Of a DNA stretch of 64,000 nucleotides, positions 14,900 through 24,021 are shown piece after piece. The notes beneath the pieces are model-generated. The model had not been told where the DNA came from and did no database searches. It was given only the letters and a program-made list of their open reading frames with translations. Each line of letters begins with the position of its first letter. Position 1 is the stretch's first letter. The stretch spans positions 1 to 64,000 of the forward strand of contig CALDHM010000019.1 of assembly GCA_937941455.1 (NCBI GenBank), read 5' to 3'. A program made the translations under genes and the position numbers. The stretch is from an uncultured Pirellulaceae bacterium (GTDB lineage Bacteria > Planctomycetota > Planctomycetia > Pirellulales > Pirellulaceae).

Positions 14900-16132
14900 C
14901 TAGCGGAGTTTCTTGAAGATCACGTTGTCGAATGAAATTGAGCCGGTGGCTCCGAACAGGCCGAAGCGGACGATGACCTCGCGAGCGGCTTTAGGGACCG
15001 AGATATCTTTTTGATGGGTCCGCCACCCGGTTTGGGTTCCCACAAATGGGCCGAAGAATTCTTCGTGAATGATGCGGCGATCTTGGTCGTAGAACGCCAC
15101 CACGAACGAAGCGAAATCGTATTCCCCTGGTCCCTTGACGACCCCCTCGAATCGCGTCGTGACCCCCATCGACAATCGCGAGACCTGGCGGCCATCCACC
15201 ATGACGCCTTGCATCAGGTGAGCGTTTTGGCCGGGAACTTGGTTGTCGAATTTCACGAAGTGCTTGCCGCTGGGAGCCGCGTCATCAGCCACACAAGTCA
15301 AAAGTCGCTCGTAATACCAGCCTTTGACAAAGTTATTTTCATCGAGTCCGTCCTCGAAGTCAGGATTGACGAGCACTGGGTTGGCTGGATCCGGTTTGAT
15401 GGCACGCTTATTTTCGGCCTCGCCGGTCATAGGGACAAACAAAGTCGGTTGCAGCGCCGTCTGAATCAATTCACCATTTCGTTTCTCAAATAGACAAAGC
15501 GTTTGTTGATGGCGCTGCCCGACGGGGACCACCATCTTGCCCCCTTCGGCCAATTGATCGATAAGGGGTTGCGGTACGTTTTCTGGGGAGCAAGTCACGA
15601 TGATTTTGTCGAAGGGAGCGTGCTCTTCCCAGCCAAGATACCCGTCGCCGATTTTGACAAACACGTTGGAATACCCCAACCGCTCGAGAGTTTTCATCGC
15701 TTTGAGGCCGAGTTCTTCGACGATTTCGATCGTGTAGACTTCCTTGACAAGCGGGCTGAGAATCGCCGCTTGATAGCCGCTCCCTGTGCCGATTTCCAGC
15801 ACCTTGTCGGTCGGTTGAGGATCGAGGCATTCGGTCATGTAAGCCACGATAAAGGGGGAGGAGATCGTCTGTTGCTTCCCGATGGCAATCCCGCCATCGA
15901 TGTACGCTTGCTCCCAGACCTTGCGGGGCATGAATTCATGCCTCAGCGTTTCGCGCATCGCCTTGAGTACTCGCTCATTTTTGACCCCGGCTCCTACGAC
16001 GGCGAATTTGACCATTTCCTCGCGGCGGCGCGTCAATTCTTTTTCCGTTAGGTTTTGTCCTCTAACTGCAGAGATGTCAAACGAAAGAGTCAAAAAAATG
16101 AATGCGAAGAGAGATGCCGCAAAACGAGACAT
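14900..16132 (-). CDS. Exported protein-L-isoaspartate O-methyltransferase-like protein with extra C-terminal domain
   Basis: SAM-dependent methyltransferase of the PCMT family, which repairs isoaspartyl residues. After a signal peptide (FAASLFAFIFLTLSFDISAVRG) come RREEMVKFAVVGAGVKNERVL, DGGIAIGKQQTISSPFIVAYM and the SAM motif VLEIGTGSGYQAAIL, then VTCSPENVPQPLIDQLAEGG. The enzyme normally ends near residue 230. Here about 180 more residues form a beta-rich carbohydrate-module-like domain (VNPDFEDGLDENNFVKGWYYE, ARFG-type end). I start at the second Met (MSRFAA) with AGGGG upstream. An exported PCMT is uncommon because SAM is cytoplasmic. Confidence 0.82.
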   Translation of the reverse strand: MSRFAASLFAFIFLTLSFDISAVRGQNLTEKELTRRREEMVKFAVVGAGVKNERVLKAMRETLRHEFMPRKVWEQAYIDGGIAIGKQQTISSPFIVAYMTECLDPQPTDKVLEIGTGSGYQAAILSPLVKEVYTIEIVEELGLKAMKTLERLGYSNVFVKIGDGYLGWEEHAPFDKIIVTCSPENVPQPLIDQLAEGGKMVVPVGQRHQQTLCLFEKRNGELIQTALQPTLFVPMTGEAENKRAIKPDPANPVLVNPDFEDGLDENNFVKGWYYERLLTCVADDAAPSGKHFVKFDNQVPGQNAHLMQGVMVDGRQVSRLSMGVTTRFEGVVKGPGEYDFASFVVAFYDQDRRIIHEEFFGPFVGTQTGWRTHQKDISVPKAAREVIVRFGLFGATGSISFDNVIFKKLR

Positions 16133-16417
16133 ATTCAAAAACCCCTGTTGCATCGAAAATCCGCCAATGCCAGTTCATTTTTTGTCGGCTACAAGCCCTA
16201 GGCAAGTCCACGCCGATATGCCAGTCTATCGTAATCGTAGACCGGCGGCGACGATGGCAATGAGTATTCCTGCCGTTCTATCGAATCGAGTTTGAACAAC
16301 GGGACACCACTCGTTCTGACTACGAATTTTGCTGGACTCGAATCGGGTCTGGCGAGGTGCCGATCCTCGGTCTCAACAGTTCAACCCTTTTTCCCCCAAG
16401 TCATTCGATACGCATCG

Positions 16418-17164
16418 ATGGTGGAAGCTACACGAAGTCAACATTCTGAAAGGCCCTGGTGGTATCTAGCCCCGCTGGCCGTACTATTCGCCGCCTCGTT
16501 ACTGGCACCTAGCGGACCGGATCCGAACTTCGACACCGAAGAGGCTCGATCGCAATTTGGGATGCACATGTTGATTTACTATGCGATCGTCGGCGGCGGT
16601 ATGCTTGCGGCGATCGGTATGGTGTGGCGCAAGGTTTTGGCGCACCACTCGCCGCAAATCTCGAGGCTCGCGATCATCACGGGAGTGTTAGGAGTCGTGG
16701 CCTGGATCTTGATTTGCCAGCTGAAATGGGAGTCGGCCGCGATCGAGGGTTTAGGGTTTCAAAAGTATTTGCCAGCGCGGATGGGATTCAACCCCTTCCG
16801 TCATTTCGACTCGCTGTGGATGCTTAGCCTGTTTTTGGCAGCTCGATTCGTTGTGCTGGCCATTGCTGTTCCGATTGCCGAAGAGTGGTTTCTCCGCGGA
16901 TTTCTGGCTCGCTATTTGGATGGCGGTGAACAGTGGCCGAAAATCGGTTTGCGAGAGATCTCGTTCCAAACGCTGGTCGCGATCGTGATTTTCTGCGTTT
17001 TATCTCATCCGCGCGAAGCGTTGGCCGCGGTGGTGTGGTTCAGCATGGTGAACTGGCTCATGAAGAAAACCGGCAATCTATGGGATTGCGTGGCCGCTCA
17101 TATGCTCACCAATTTTTTGCTGGGGATTTACATTTTGACCTTCGATGCCTGGCATTTGTGGTGA
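16418..17164 (+). CDS. CPBP-family intramembrane metalloprotease
   Basis: An integral membrane protein of about 248 residues with several hydrophobic segments. It has the CPBP/CAAX-protease signature EEWFLRGFLARYL (EE-x3-R) at about residue 155, a histidine in CVLSHPREAL, and a further His/Asn motif (AAHMLTNFLLG). These supply the metal ligands of the glutamic/CAAX protease family. The ORF opens at TTG 16292, but the ATG at 16418 (MVEATRSQHSERPWW) is a more natural start. Its 3' end overlaps the convergent O-antigen ligase-like gene by 87 bp. Planctomycete CPBP proteins often accompany exosortase systems, but no exosortase is visible here. Confidence 0.75.
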   Translation: MVEATRSQHSERPWWYLAPLAVLFAASLLAPSGPDPNFDTEEARSQFGMHMLIYYAIVGGGMLAAIGMVWRKVLAHHSPQISRLAIITGVLGVVAWILICQLKWESAAIEGLGFQKYLPARMGFNPFRHFDSLWMLSLFLAARFVVLAIAVPIAEEWFLRGFLARYLDGGEQWPKIGLREISFQTLVAIVIFCVLSHPREALAAVVWFSMVNWLMKKTGNLWDCVAAHMLTNFLLGIYILTFDAWHLW

Positions 17165-18523
17165 TCCGACTACGGTGCTGAAGGCGACTCGACCGATCAA
17201 TCCTTGCCCAAACAATAACAGGCAGTTGGCCATGGGGATCAACGACACGTCGTGGAAAAGCCCGTTCACGACGTAGACGATCACCACTGCCAAGCCGAAG
17301 TACCCGAAGCGTGCCGATGCTGACGTTCCCGAGGCGGCAGTCTTGATCATCGACCAACTGCCGACAACCAACACTCCTAACATCGCCATTAAGGCCCCGC
17401 AGCCAATCAAGCCAACCTCGACGAGGTAAGATAGAAACACATTGTGCTGCGTGTAATCGAGAGCCTTCCGGATGGGTAAATGGTACTCATCGGTGTAATG
17501 ATAGGGCAGCTTATACTTGTGATACAAACCAAACCCGAAGCCAGTGATCGGCTTTTCTTGAAACATTTCCCAGGCGACCGCCGCAAATAGGGGCCGCAAA
17601 CGAATCGAATCCGACATATCCTCGACCGAGACGTTGCGATCCCGTTTGAATTGATTGAGGACCTCGAATCCGATCGTGTAGGCAAAGACCCCGAGGATCA
17701 ATGCACCGCACACGAGAGCCACTCGCCAGCGGGGTGTCGACCAGGCAATGACATAGACACCGGCGACCATCGCAGCTGCCATCCACACGCTCCGTGTCAG
17801 CGTCGCGAAAATACCGCCGCCGAGGACTAGTAAGAGCATGACCCAGGCAGGCCAATATTTTCGACGCGATTCAGGCAATTCGGTCAGCAGGGCTGCCAAA
17901 CCGAGGATCATCAAACTGCCGTTAATGACGGGATTCAGAAGTGGCCCGCGGCCGCGCCCCAAAAATTCCTCGAACTTTTCGCTCACGATATAGCGTGGAT
18001 AGACCAAGTCGTGCCACGCGCGCCACTCGGCAATCGCCAGCAAACCGAGCAAAGTCGCGAATACCAGCCAGACTCGAATCAACCAGCGCAGGTGTTGCGG
18101 CTCCCAAGCGGTATGTTTGACGATTCCATACACGAGAAGAGGGAAAAAATTGAAAAATAGCAACCGCGACAGTGGCAGGTTGTTGCGAAACTGGTAGTCG
18201 CCCAGCAGGGTGCTGAGTCCGATCACTCCAAACCAAAATAAAACGATAACATCGCAGCGATCCAGTTGTAGTTTCCCACCAAGATTTCGCCACAAATAAT
18301 ACAGCCACAATCCGGTCACTACTGCCAGCACGACGCGGTCGATCGTCAACGGGATCGGACCGACGTCCACGTGAAAAAATTCATACCCGAAAAAAATTTG
18401 AGCGAACAGGTAAACAGCAAGTCCCACCAAGATCACCACTGGCTGAATTGTGGGCCCGCGCCGCAAAACTACGAGTGCCCAGACGACGCTCGCAGCCAGA
18501 AATATCAGAACGATAGGATTCAT
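17078..18523 (-). CDS. O-antigen ligase/Wzy-like polymerase membrane protein
   Basis: A protein of about 481 residues with 10-12 hydrophobic helices (PIVLIFLAASVVWALVVL, IVLFWFGVIGLSTLL and others). A large loop holds a GRGRGPLLNP-type motif and ends in the Wzy_C-like segment RLRPLFAAVAWEMFQEKPITGFGFG, then YTQHNVFLSYLVEVGLIG. This layout is typical of the O-antigen ligase (WaaL/Wzy_C) family that polymerises or transfers surface glycans. I take the second Met (MNPIVLIF) as the start. It converges on and overlaps the CPBP gene. The exact glycan cannot be told. Confidence 0.8.
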   Translation of the reverse strand: MNPIVLIFLAASVVWALVVLRRGPTIQPVVILVGLAVYLFAQIFFGYEFFHVDVGPIPLTIDRVVLAVVTGLWLYYLWRNLGGKLQLDRCDVIVLFWFGVIGLSTLLGDYQFRNNLPLSRLLFFNFFPLLVYGIVKHTAWEPQHLRWLIRVWLVFATLLGLLAIAEWRAWHDLVYPRYIVSEKFEEFLGRGRGPLLNPVINGSLMILGLAALLTELPESRRKYWPAWVMLLLVLGGGIFATLTRSVWMAAAMVAGVYVIAWSTPRWRVALVCGALILGVFAYTIGFEVLNQFKRDRNVSVEDMSDSIRLRPLFAAVAWEMFQEKPITGFGFGLYHKYKLPYHYTDEYHLPIRKALDYTQHNVFLSYLVEVGLIGCGALMAMLGVLVVGSWSMIKTAASGTSASARFGYFGLAVVIVYVVNGLFHDVSLIPMANCLLLFGQGLIGRVAFSTVVGSPQMPGIEGQNVNPQQKIGEHMSGHAIP

Positions 18524-18673
18524 GAGGGGAGCCGTACTGTGGCGATGCAAACCGTGTCATTTTTATCGGCTGAACCGCCAAGTTTCGCCTATTCCGTCGA
18601 CACGTTTCGTCGGCGTACGCTAGTGGATCGACGAAACTAGCCAATTTGAAAAACTTGGGCAAACCGAACTGCA

Positions 18674-20230
18674 TCAACGAACGGCGAAGGCGAGTGGCGG
18701 ATCAAGAGTCGTGGTTTTGTTGCCTTCCAAATCGGTCACGCTGAGGTACAAACGATACCGGCCGGCGTTCAATTGGCCGACTGTGAACGGAACATAGAGA
18801 TAGAAATCCCGGCGATAGCAACGTGCATGATCTTCCACGGTTGGGAAATCGATTTGCTGTACGATTCGATTATCCTCGTTGCAAACGACTAATGAGGTGC
18901 GGAGGCGCGTTGTGAAAGTTAACGCTGTCGAGTCGTTGCGGCGGCGCGCGACATGGTTCTCCAGTTCGCAGTAGATCAGTACGGGCTGATTCGGGCTGAA
19001 TTCGTTGGTGGGGATTTCGCGGTATTGTCCGAATCCGAGTACTTCGCTGCAGAAATTCGGGTTATTGATCCGCAAGTTCGCGGTACAGATCAATTTTTGC
19101 TCTGCCTCGCGCAGTTTGTTCAATGCGATCAACGTTTGGGCGTTTCTTTGCGGGATGGAATCTTCAGAGGTCCGCGAGAGTAGCGTTTCGATCGCCGCAA
19201 AATGAGACTCGATCAAGTTGAGCTCACCAACGTCACTTGTCTCGGTTTCGCCCAGCAGATCGACGACGCGCCGGGCGAGTAACAAGGCCTGCTGGCGAGT
19301 GTTCGGGAGGTTTTCTGCCGCAAGTTCTGCATCGATGATCGCCGACAATTCATCGAGTTTGTTGTTCAACCGGGCGCCCGTGAAAGGGGCTGAACTGTCG
19401 CGATTTGCACCATGATGATTTGCACCACAGGCCACACTCGCGGGCGTGGCTGGAATCGCTGCCTGGCACCATCGAAAAACTTGCAAGGACGAGATTACCA
19501 ACCAGGGCAGGGCGGTAGTGGACGCCTCCGAGTAATCCTTAGTCGCTGAAGGGCGGAGCCCATTAGCTGCGGACGCCGTTGGCGCGACGCCATGATCAAT
19601 CCGCTCGAGTGTTTCCAGCTGTTCAAAATTGGCGAGAACAACTTGATGATCTCTGTGAACGGTTGCAGGCGATGGAGTCGTGGCGTTCAACGAACGGACC
19701 GCGATGACTTCGGGATTATCGATCACGGCATCACCGCTGGTCTTGGTCTTACTCGCCAATTTCACGACGGGTAATGAAGACGGTGGCGGCGTATCGCGTT
19801 GGGTGGCCGCAACGGGTAGCGGTTGCAAGGGTTGAATCACGACCCCGGCAGGACTGACCTCGCGGGTGTCGGCTGCGTTGATCTGCCGATAAACTTCTTC
19901 CCAGTAAACGGATTCAGGCCAAGCTGGGGATTGGTACTCGGGTCGCGGCACTTGGTAGACGGTGGAGACTTTTTGGTTGCTGGTAGCGGAAGCCGATGAC
20001 TGTTCCGCCATTTCAGCGTTTCGGGCTAAGCTGCCGGTACCGACGACTTTTTCATGAACCTTACCGCGCGAGTCGTCACGACCGGCTTGTTGGTTGCTCT
20101 GACAGGATGAGGCACTCGATCGCGGCGATTCCAGTGTCCCACGCGAGATTTGCCAAGCGGTACAGCCGCCGCAAATTAAGCAGGCGCTGGCCAATCCGAG
20201 CATGGCGAGTCTTCGAAAATCCAGCGGCAT
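18674..20230 (-). CDS. Hypothetical lipoprotein-like protein with a C-terminal beta domain
   Basis: A 518-residue protein of unknown function. The N-terminus MPLDFRRLAMLGLASACLICGGC resembles a lipoprotein signal, although the residues before each Cys are not a perfect lipobox. Residues 30-260 are low complexity, rich in Ser, Ala, Gln and Pro. Residues 290-390 are helical (LDELSAIIDAELAAENL, LLARRVVDLLGE). The last 120 residues are beta-rich (TTRLRTSLVVCNEDNRIVQQ, NAGRYRLYLSVTDLEGN), like an Ig-type domain. It is probably exported. It lies 151 bp upstream of the O-antigen ligase-like gene on the same strand. Confidence 0.6.
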   Translation of the reverse strand: MPLDFRRLAMLGLASACLICGGCTAWQISRGTLESPRSSASSCQSNQQAGRDDSRGKVHEKVVGTGSLARNAEMAEQSSASATSNQKVSTVYQVPRPEYQSPAWPESVYWEEVYRQINAADTREVSPAGVVIQPLQPLPVAATQRDTPPPSSLPVVKLASKTKTSGDAVIDNPEVIAVRSLNATTPSPATVHRDHQVVLANFEQLETLERIDHGVAPTASAANGLRPSATKDYSEASTTALPWLVISSLQVFRWCQAAIPATPASVACGANHHGANRDSSAPFTGARLNNKLDELSAIIDAELAAENLPNTRQQALLLARRVVDLLGETETSDVGELNLIESHFAAIETLLSRTSEDSIPQRNAQTLIALNKLREAEQKLICTANLRINNPNFCSEVLGFGQYREIPTNEFSPNQPVLIYCELENHVARRRNDSTALTFTTRLRTSLVVCNEDNRIVQQIDFPTVEDHARCYRRDFYLYVPFTVGQLNAGRYRLYLSVTDLEGNKTTTLDPPLAFAVR

Positions 20231-20396
20231 GGCGTACCTAGTTGATGCGATCTCACGAGACGAACCCTATCGCGGCGGGGATATTAGCCCTTTGGGTGAT
20301 TCAGAACAAGACAAGCCGATGACTACTGCAGAGTTCAGCTAGCTATCGCGGAAGAATCGCTCGAACGTGGTCAGGGAAGCGAATCAACGCCGCGAT

Positions 20397-21509
20397 TCAG
20401 CCATTTTTTTCCATGGCCAAGCTGGCTGCCAACATTTCCAGGAGCAACCGACCGCGGCTGTCGGCGGAGTGGGAACCCTTAAGAGCCAAATCGCAGGCGA
20501 GCAGTTGCGTCCCCAGCCGTTCGACGCGCGCCCGTCCCAGTCGCTTCAAGTTGTGCTGAGCTCGAGGAACCTCGTCTCCCCAGCTTCGAAAGCCTGCCTT
20601 ACTCACGGCGCTCGATACGTCGGGACGTGCCGCTTTTTGCCGCATGCGATCGTAAATTTCGACAGCCCGGGGATATCGGCGGAGAGACCAGGAAAGTTGC
20701 CCGTAAAGGGCTAGGGGGTGCTCGCCGGAGAGAAGCAACCGATCGAGGGATTCGATCGCATCCTTGAGTCGGCCGTCAGCCATCGCGTCAACCGTCACCC
20801 ACATGGTCTTGGCGATCCAGCCGCCCACATGTTGCTCGACGAGGGCCAAGTCGACCGCCCCCTCCTCAGGAATGTAAAGGGACAACTTTGCCAATTCGCT
20901 GTCGATGCGACCGAGATTCGATTCTGTAAGGTCGCAGAGCAGGCGGATCGCTTTCGGTTCTACTACCAAGCCGTACGTCGATCGAGCATATTCGGCCAAC
21001 CACCGATCGAGCTTGCCGACATCGACACCCTTGGTTCTGCCGCGGGTCGTTTCAGGGAGCTCACAATTGATTTGCAGACCATGTTGGTCAATCTGCTTGT
21101 ACAATCGCGTGTTGCTGGGCCAGGAATCGACGATCAGGATCAACGTTGCCGACAAGCGTCGTTGCACGACGTCTTCCAATCGTTCGCGGTACTTCGTTAC
21201 AAACTCTTCGGCCTTGTCAACGATCACGCGTTTGTTGCCGCCGAAAAGGGAGGTGGTCATCACCTCGTCCATCAGCACACGCCACTCTGGGCTTTCCTCG
21301 AAGCGCGTCGTCGAAAACTCGTCATCCTCGCCCGCGTTACCTCGAAAACTGTGCAGGACGAGTTGCTTCAAAAACCGCTGCCCCCCAAACAAGACGCAAA
21401 CACCAGGCTGGGGTACCGTGTCGCTGCGGTGCAAGTAGTCGAAAGCGTGCACAGTGTTTCCCGCGGGCTTTTGCGAATGGGCGTCGGATTTGGAAGTTGC
21501 TTTAGCCAT
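20397..21509 (-). CDS. holA: DNA polymerase III delta subunit
   Basis: The clamp-loader delta subunit, which opens the beta sliding clamp during replication. The 370-residue length fits. Residues 38-55 show VCVLFGGQRFLKQLVL, the degenerate nucleotide-binding start of delta. TTSLFGGNKRVIVDKAEEF (about residue 85) is the diagnostic LFG-x2-R-x-V-x-V motif. The C-terminal collar includes ALYGQLSWSLRRYPRA. It starts at the ATG just before AKATSKS. It is divergent from pgi, with a nested inverted repeat in the 294-bp spacer. Confidence 0.88.
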   Translation of the reverse strand: MAKATSKSDAHSQKPAGNTVHAFDYLHRSDTVPQPGVCVLFGGQRFLKQLVLHSFRGNAGEDDEFSTTRFEESPEWRVLMDEVMTTSLFGGNKRVIVDKAEEFVTKYRERLEDVVQRRLSATLILIVDSWPSNTRLYKQIDQHGLQINCELPETTRGRTKGVDVGKLDRWLAEYARSTYGLVVEPKAIRLLCDLTESNLGRIDSELAKLSLYIPEEGAVDLALVEQHVGGWIAKTMWVTVDAMADGRLKDAIESLDRLLLSGEHPLALYGQLSWSLRRYPRAVEIYDRMRQKAARPDVSSAVSKAGFRSWGDEVPRAQHNLKRLGRARVERLGTQLLACDLALKGSHSADSRGRLLLEMLAASLAMEKNG

Positions 21510-21676
21510 ATCCCTCGAAGCAGTTCGTTGCGAGCAGACAGAATCGATCAGCGAACAGGTAGAATTTTACAGGCCGAGCCCCTCGCGAACGTTCGGCCAT
21601 TAAAATCGGGCTCATTTATGGTACACTTCGCGGATTGTAAGCGGTTTCTTGGGGTGGCGGCAGCAAAACCGCACGC

Positions 21677-21721
21677 GATGCGGAACGGATGGGCATCCCC
21701 ATCGACGTTGCGTTCCGCATC
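21677..21721. repeat. Nested inverted repeat between holA and pgi
   Basis: The 11-bp arms GATGCGGAACG (21677-21687) and CGTTCCGCATC (21711-21721) pair perfectly. They enclose a second perfect hairpin GATGGG-CATC-CCCATC. No T-run follows on either strand, so it is not a standard terminator. It lies 82 bp upstream of pgi and could be a folded leader or operator. Confidence 0.6.
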
Positions 21722-21802
21722 AGCCAATCGAAACCGAAAGCCGCAAGCCGTTCGAACTCCCTGACTCATGTCCACGAGATTGTATCCTGAAACAGGTCGT
21801 CC

Positions 21803-23227
21803 ATGAATCACTATCCACCGCTTCGTTTCGATTACTCAGGGGTGTTACGACCTGAATTTGGTCTGTCGGAATCTCAGATCGAGGCGGCGCTGTCCGAACT
21901 CGACGCCTACCGCCGCGAGATGTTGACGACAGATTTAGAGTTGTTCGGCCGGGGCACGGACATCCCCGCCGAAAAGGTGCCGCTCGATGCCGGCTTCATC
22001 GACCTGCCGGACCGTTTGCTCGACGAATATCGAACGGTGCGAAGCACCAGCGAGTTGCGGTCGATCCTGGTAGCCGCCAAACGAATTCAAGACTCTTTTG
22101 ACCGTGTCGTCATTCTGGGGATCGGCGGTTCATATATGGGGGCTCGGGCGATTCTGGAATCCTGTTGCGATCCCTTCTACAACGAGTTGCCCTGCGGCGA
22201 ACGGGGTGGGCGCCCCAAAATTTATTTCGCGGGGAACAATGTCGACAATGATCACACTCAAGGGTTGCTGCACCTGCTGCGATCGACCACCATTTCCGGC
22301 GATCCTCACTCTCGATGGGCCTTGGTGGTGATCAGCAAAAGTGGCGGGACGTTAGAAACCGCAGTGGCGCTGCGGCAATTCATGCAAGAGTTGAAGCGAT
22401 CGTTTGGTGCCGAAGCGCTGCCCGATGCTCTGATTCCGATCACGGGAGCTTCCGGGAAACTGTCCGAGCTTGCGGAGGCAATTGGTTGCCGGACTCGTTT
22501 CGCGGTACCCGAAGGGGTGGGGGGAAGATTTTCGATTTTTTCTGCCGTGGGACTGGTGCCGGCGGCGATCATGGGTGCCGACATCGTGAAATTGCTGGAG
22601 GGGGCGTCGCAAATGACGGATCATTTCCGCCGCGAGGCTCCAGCTGAAAACCTGGTGATGAACTATGTCGCCGTCAACCGGCTTATGGAGCTGCGACATG
22701 GGTGCCTCACGCGGGTTCTGTCGGCGTGGTCCAATGCCTTGGAATCGACTGGATTTTGGTACGATCAACTGCTGGCGGAAAGTCTCGGCAAACAGGAGCA
22801 AGGGGCTTTGCCGCTGACGGTCGTCAATACCCGCGATCTGCACTCCCGCGCCCAGCAGCACCAAGAAGGTCGCCGCGACAAACTGATGAACAATCTCATA
22901 GTGGACCGGTACCGTCACGATTCTTTAGCTGTCGGCAAAATCGGCTGGAACCAAGACGGTTTGGACGCCTACGCGGACCTGACCCTGCCACAAATCATGC
23001 AGGCGGCCATCCAAGGAACCAATCAAGCGTATGCCGAAGATAGGCGACCTTCGACGAACCTGCATTTGCCGGCCACCGACGAACCGTCGCTGGGACAATT
23101 TTTCCAGATGATGATGTTGGCCACTGTTTTGGAAGGACGATGGATGAGGATCAATCCTTATGGGCAACCTGGGGTCGAGGCGTATAAAATGCACATGAAA
23201 CGGTTCCTGGAATCGCAACGGGTTTAG
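21803..23227 (+). CDS. pgi: Glucose-6-phosphate isomerase
   Basis: Cytoplasmic enzyme that interconverts glucose 6-phosphate and fructose 6-phosphate in glycolysis and gluconeogenesis. The 474-residue protein has the sugar-isomerase core: VVILGIGGSYMGARAILE (phosphate loop), VVISKSGGTLETAVALR and GVGGRFSIFSAVGLVPAA, the PGI signature with the invariant GGR. ESLGKQEQGALPL and a late PGVEAYKMHMKRFLE follow. The ATG start gives MNHYPPLRFDYSG. It resembles the shorter Bacillus-type enzymes rather than the 550-residue E. coli type. It is followed by the UPF0173 hydrolase 80 bp downstream. Confidence 0.93.
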   Translation: MNHYPPLRFDYSGVLRPEFGLSESQIEAALSELDAYRREMLTTDLELFGRGTDIPAEKVPLDAGFIDLPDRLLDEYRTVRSTSELRSILVAAKRIQDSFDRVVILGIGGSYMGARAILESCCDPFYNELPCGERGGRPKIYFAGNNVDNDHTQGLLHLLRSTTISGDPHSRWALVVISKSGGTLETAVALRQFMQELKRSFGAEALPDALIPITGASGKLSELAEAIGCRTRFAVPEGVGGRFSIFSAVGLVPAAIMGADIVKLLEGASQMTDHFRREAPAENLVMNYVAVNRLMELRHGCLTRVLSAWSNALESTGFWYDQLLAESLGKQEQGALPLTVVNTRDLHSRAQQHQEGRRDKLMNNLIVDRYRHDSLAVGKIGWNQDGLDAYADLTLPQIMQAAIQGTNQAYAEDRRPSTNLHLPATDEPSLGQFFQMMMLATVLEGRWMRINPYGQPGVEAYKMHMKRFLESQRV

Positions 23228-23306
23228 CCGGCTGGGGCGGAAGCCCGCTGCAGGACCGGAATCGGCCGCTTTTGTTAAAGGGAGTTGAGTCTACTTCGAG
23301 GCATCG

Positions 23307-24008
23307 ATGGCGTTGAAATTAACTTGGTACGGCCACGCGACATGGGGCATTGAATTCGGGGGCAAGAAAATCATCGTCGACCCGTTCTTCGATCAAAACC
23401 CCGCTTGCTCGAAAAAAGCTAGTGAAATCGAATGCGATCTGATGCTGATCACTCACGGTCACGGCGATCACATTGCCGATGCTGCAGCCATCGGCAAGAG
23501 AACCAAGGCCCAGATCGTCTGTGTATTTGAAATTGCCGAATGGCTGGGCAAGCAAGGCGTAACCAACCTGTCGGCGATGAATCTCGGGGGCACGCTCAAG
23601 TTGCCGTTCGGATCCATCAAGATGACGCCAGCCTTCCATAGTTCCGCTTTGCCCGACGGCTCCAACGGGGGCGTGGCCGGCGGTTTCGTGCTGAATCTCG
23701 GCGGGCGGCGCATTTATTTCTCTGGCGATACCGCTTTGTTTTCGGACATGAATTTGATCGGAGAGATGGGCATCGAGGTCGCGGTGATTCCCATTGGCGA
23801 TTTGTACACGATGGGTATCGAGGACAGCGTGACGGCCACCAATCTCATCAATCCGAAATTCGTGGTTCCCAGCCACTACAACACGTGGCCCCCGATCGAG
23901 CAGGACGCGGGGGCTTGGGCTGACGCCATCCAGCGCGAGACCTCCGCCGAGCCGATTGTCCTGGCCGCAGGTCAATCCCACGAATTTTCTGCCTTCGCCG
24001 CTAATTAA
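23307..24008 (+). CDS. UPF0173-type metallo-beta-lactamase-fold hydrolase
   Basis: A 233-residue cytoplasmic protein of the UPF0173 (YtkL) family. It opens LKLTWYGHATWGIEFGGKKI. The metal-binding LITHGHGDHIADA (H-x-H-x-D-H) is near residue 55. YFSGDTALFSDMNLIG supplies the bridging Asp, and VPSHYNTWPPIEQDA a late His. Family members are small metal-dependent hydrolases whose natural substrate is mostly unknown. It stands at the head of a tight run of plus-strand genes. Confidence 0.87.
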   Translation: MALKLTWYGHATWGIEFGGKKIIVDPFFDQNPACSKKASEIECDLMLITHGHGDHIADAAAIGKRTKAQIVCVFEIAEWLGKQGVTNLSAMNLGGTLKLPFGSIKMTPAFHSSALPDGSNGGVAGGFVLNLGGRRIYFSGDTALFSDMNLIGEMGIEVAVIPIGDLYTMGIEDSVTATNLINPKFVVPSHYNTWPPIEQDAGAWADAIQRETSAEPIVLAAGQSHEFSAFAAN

Positions 24009-24021
24009 CGAAGGGAATCCC

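Noticed and set aside
20718-21764. 348-aa plus-strand ORF
   Set aside because: It lies antisense to holA, whose motifs are clear, and its translation has no family features.
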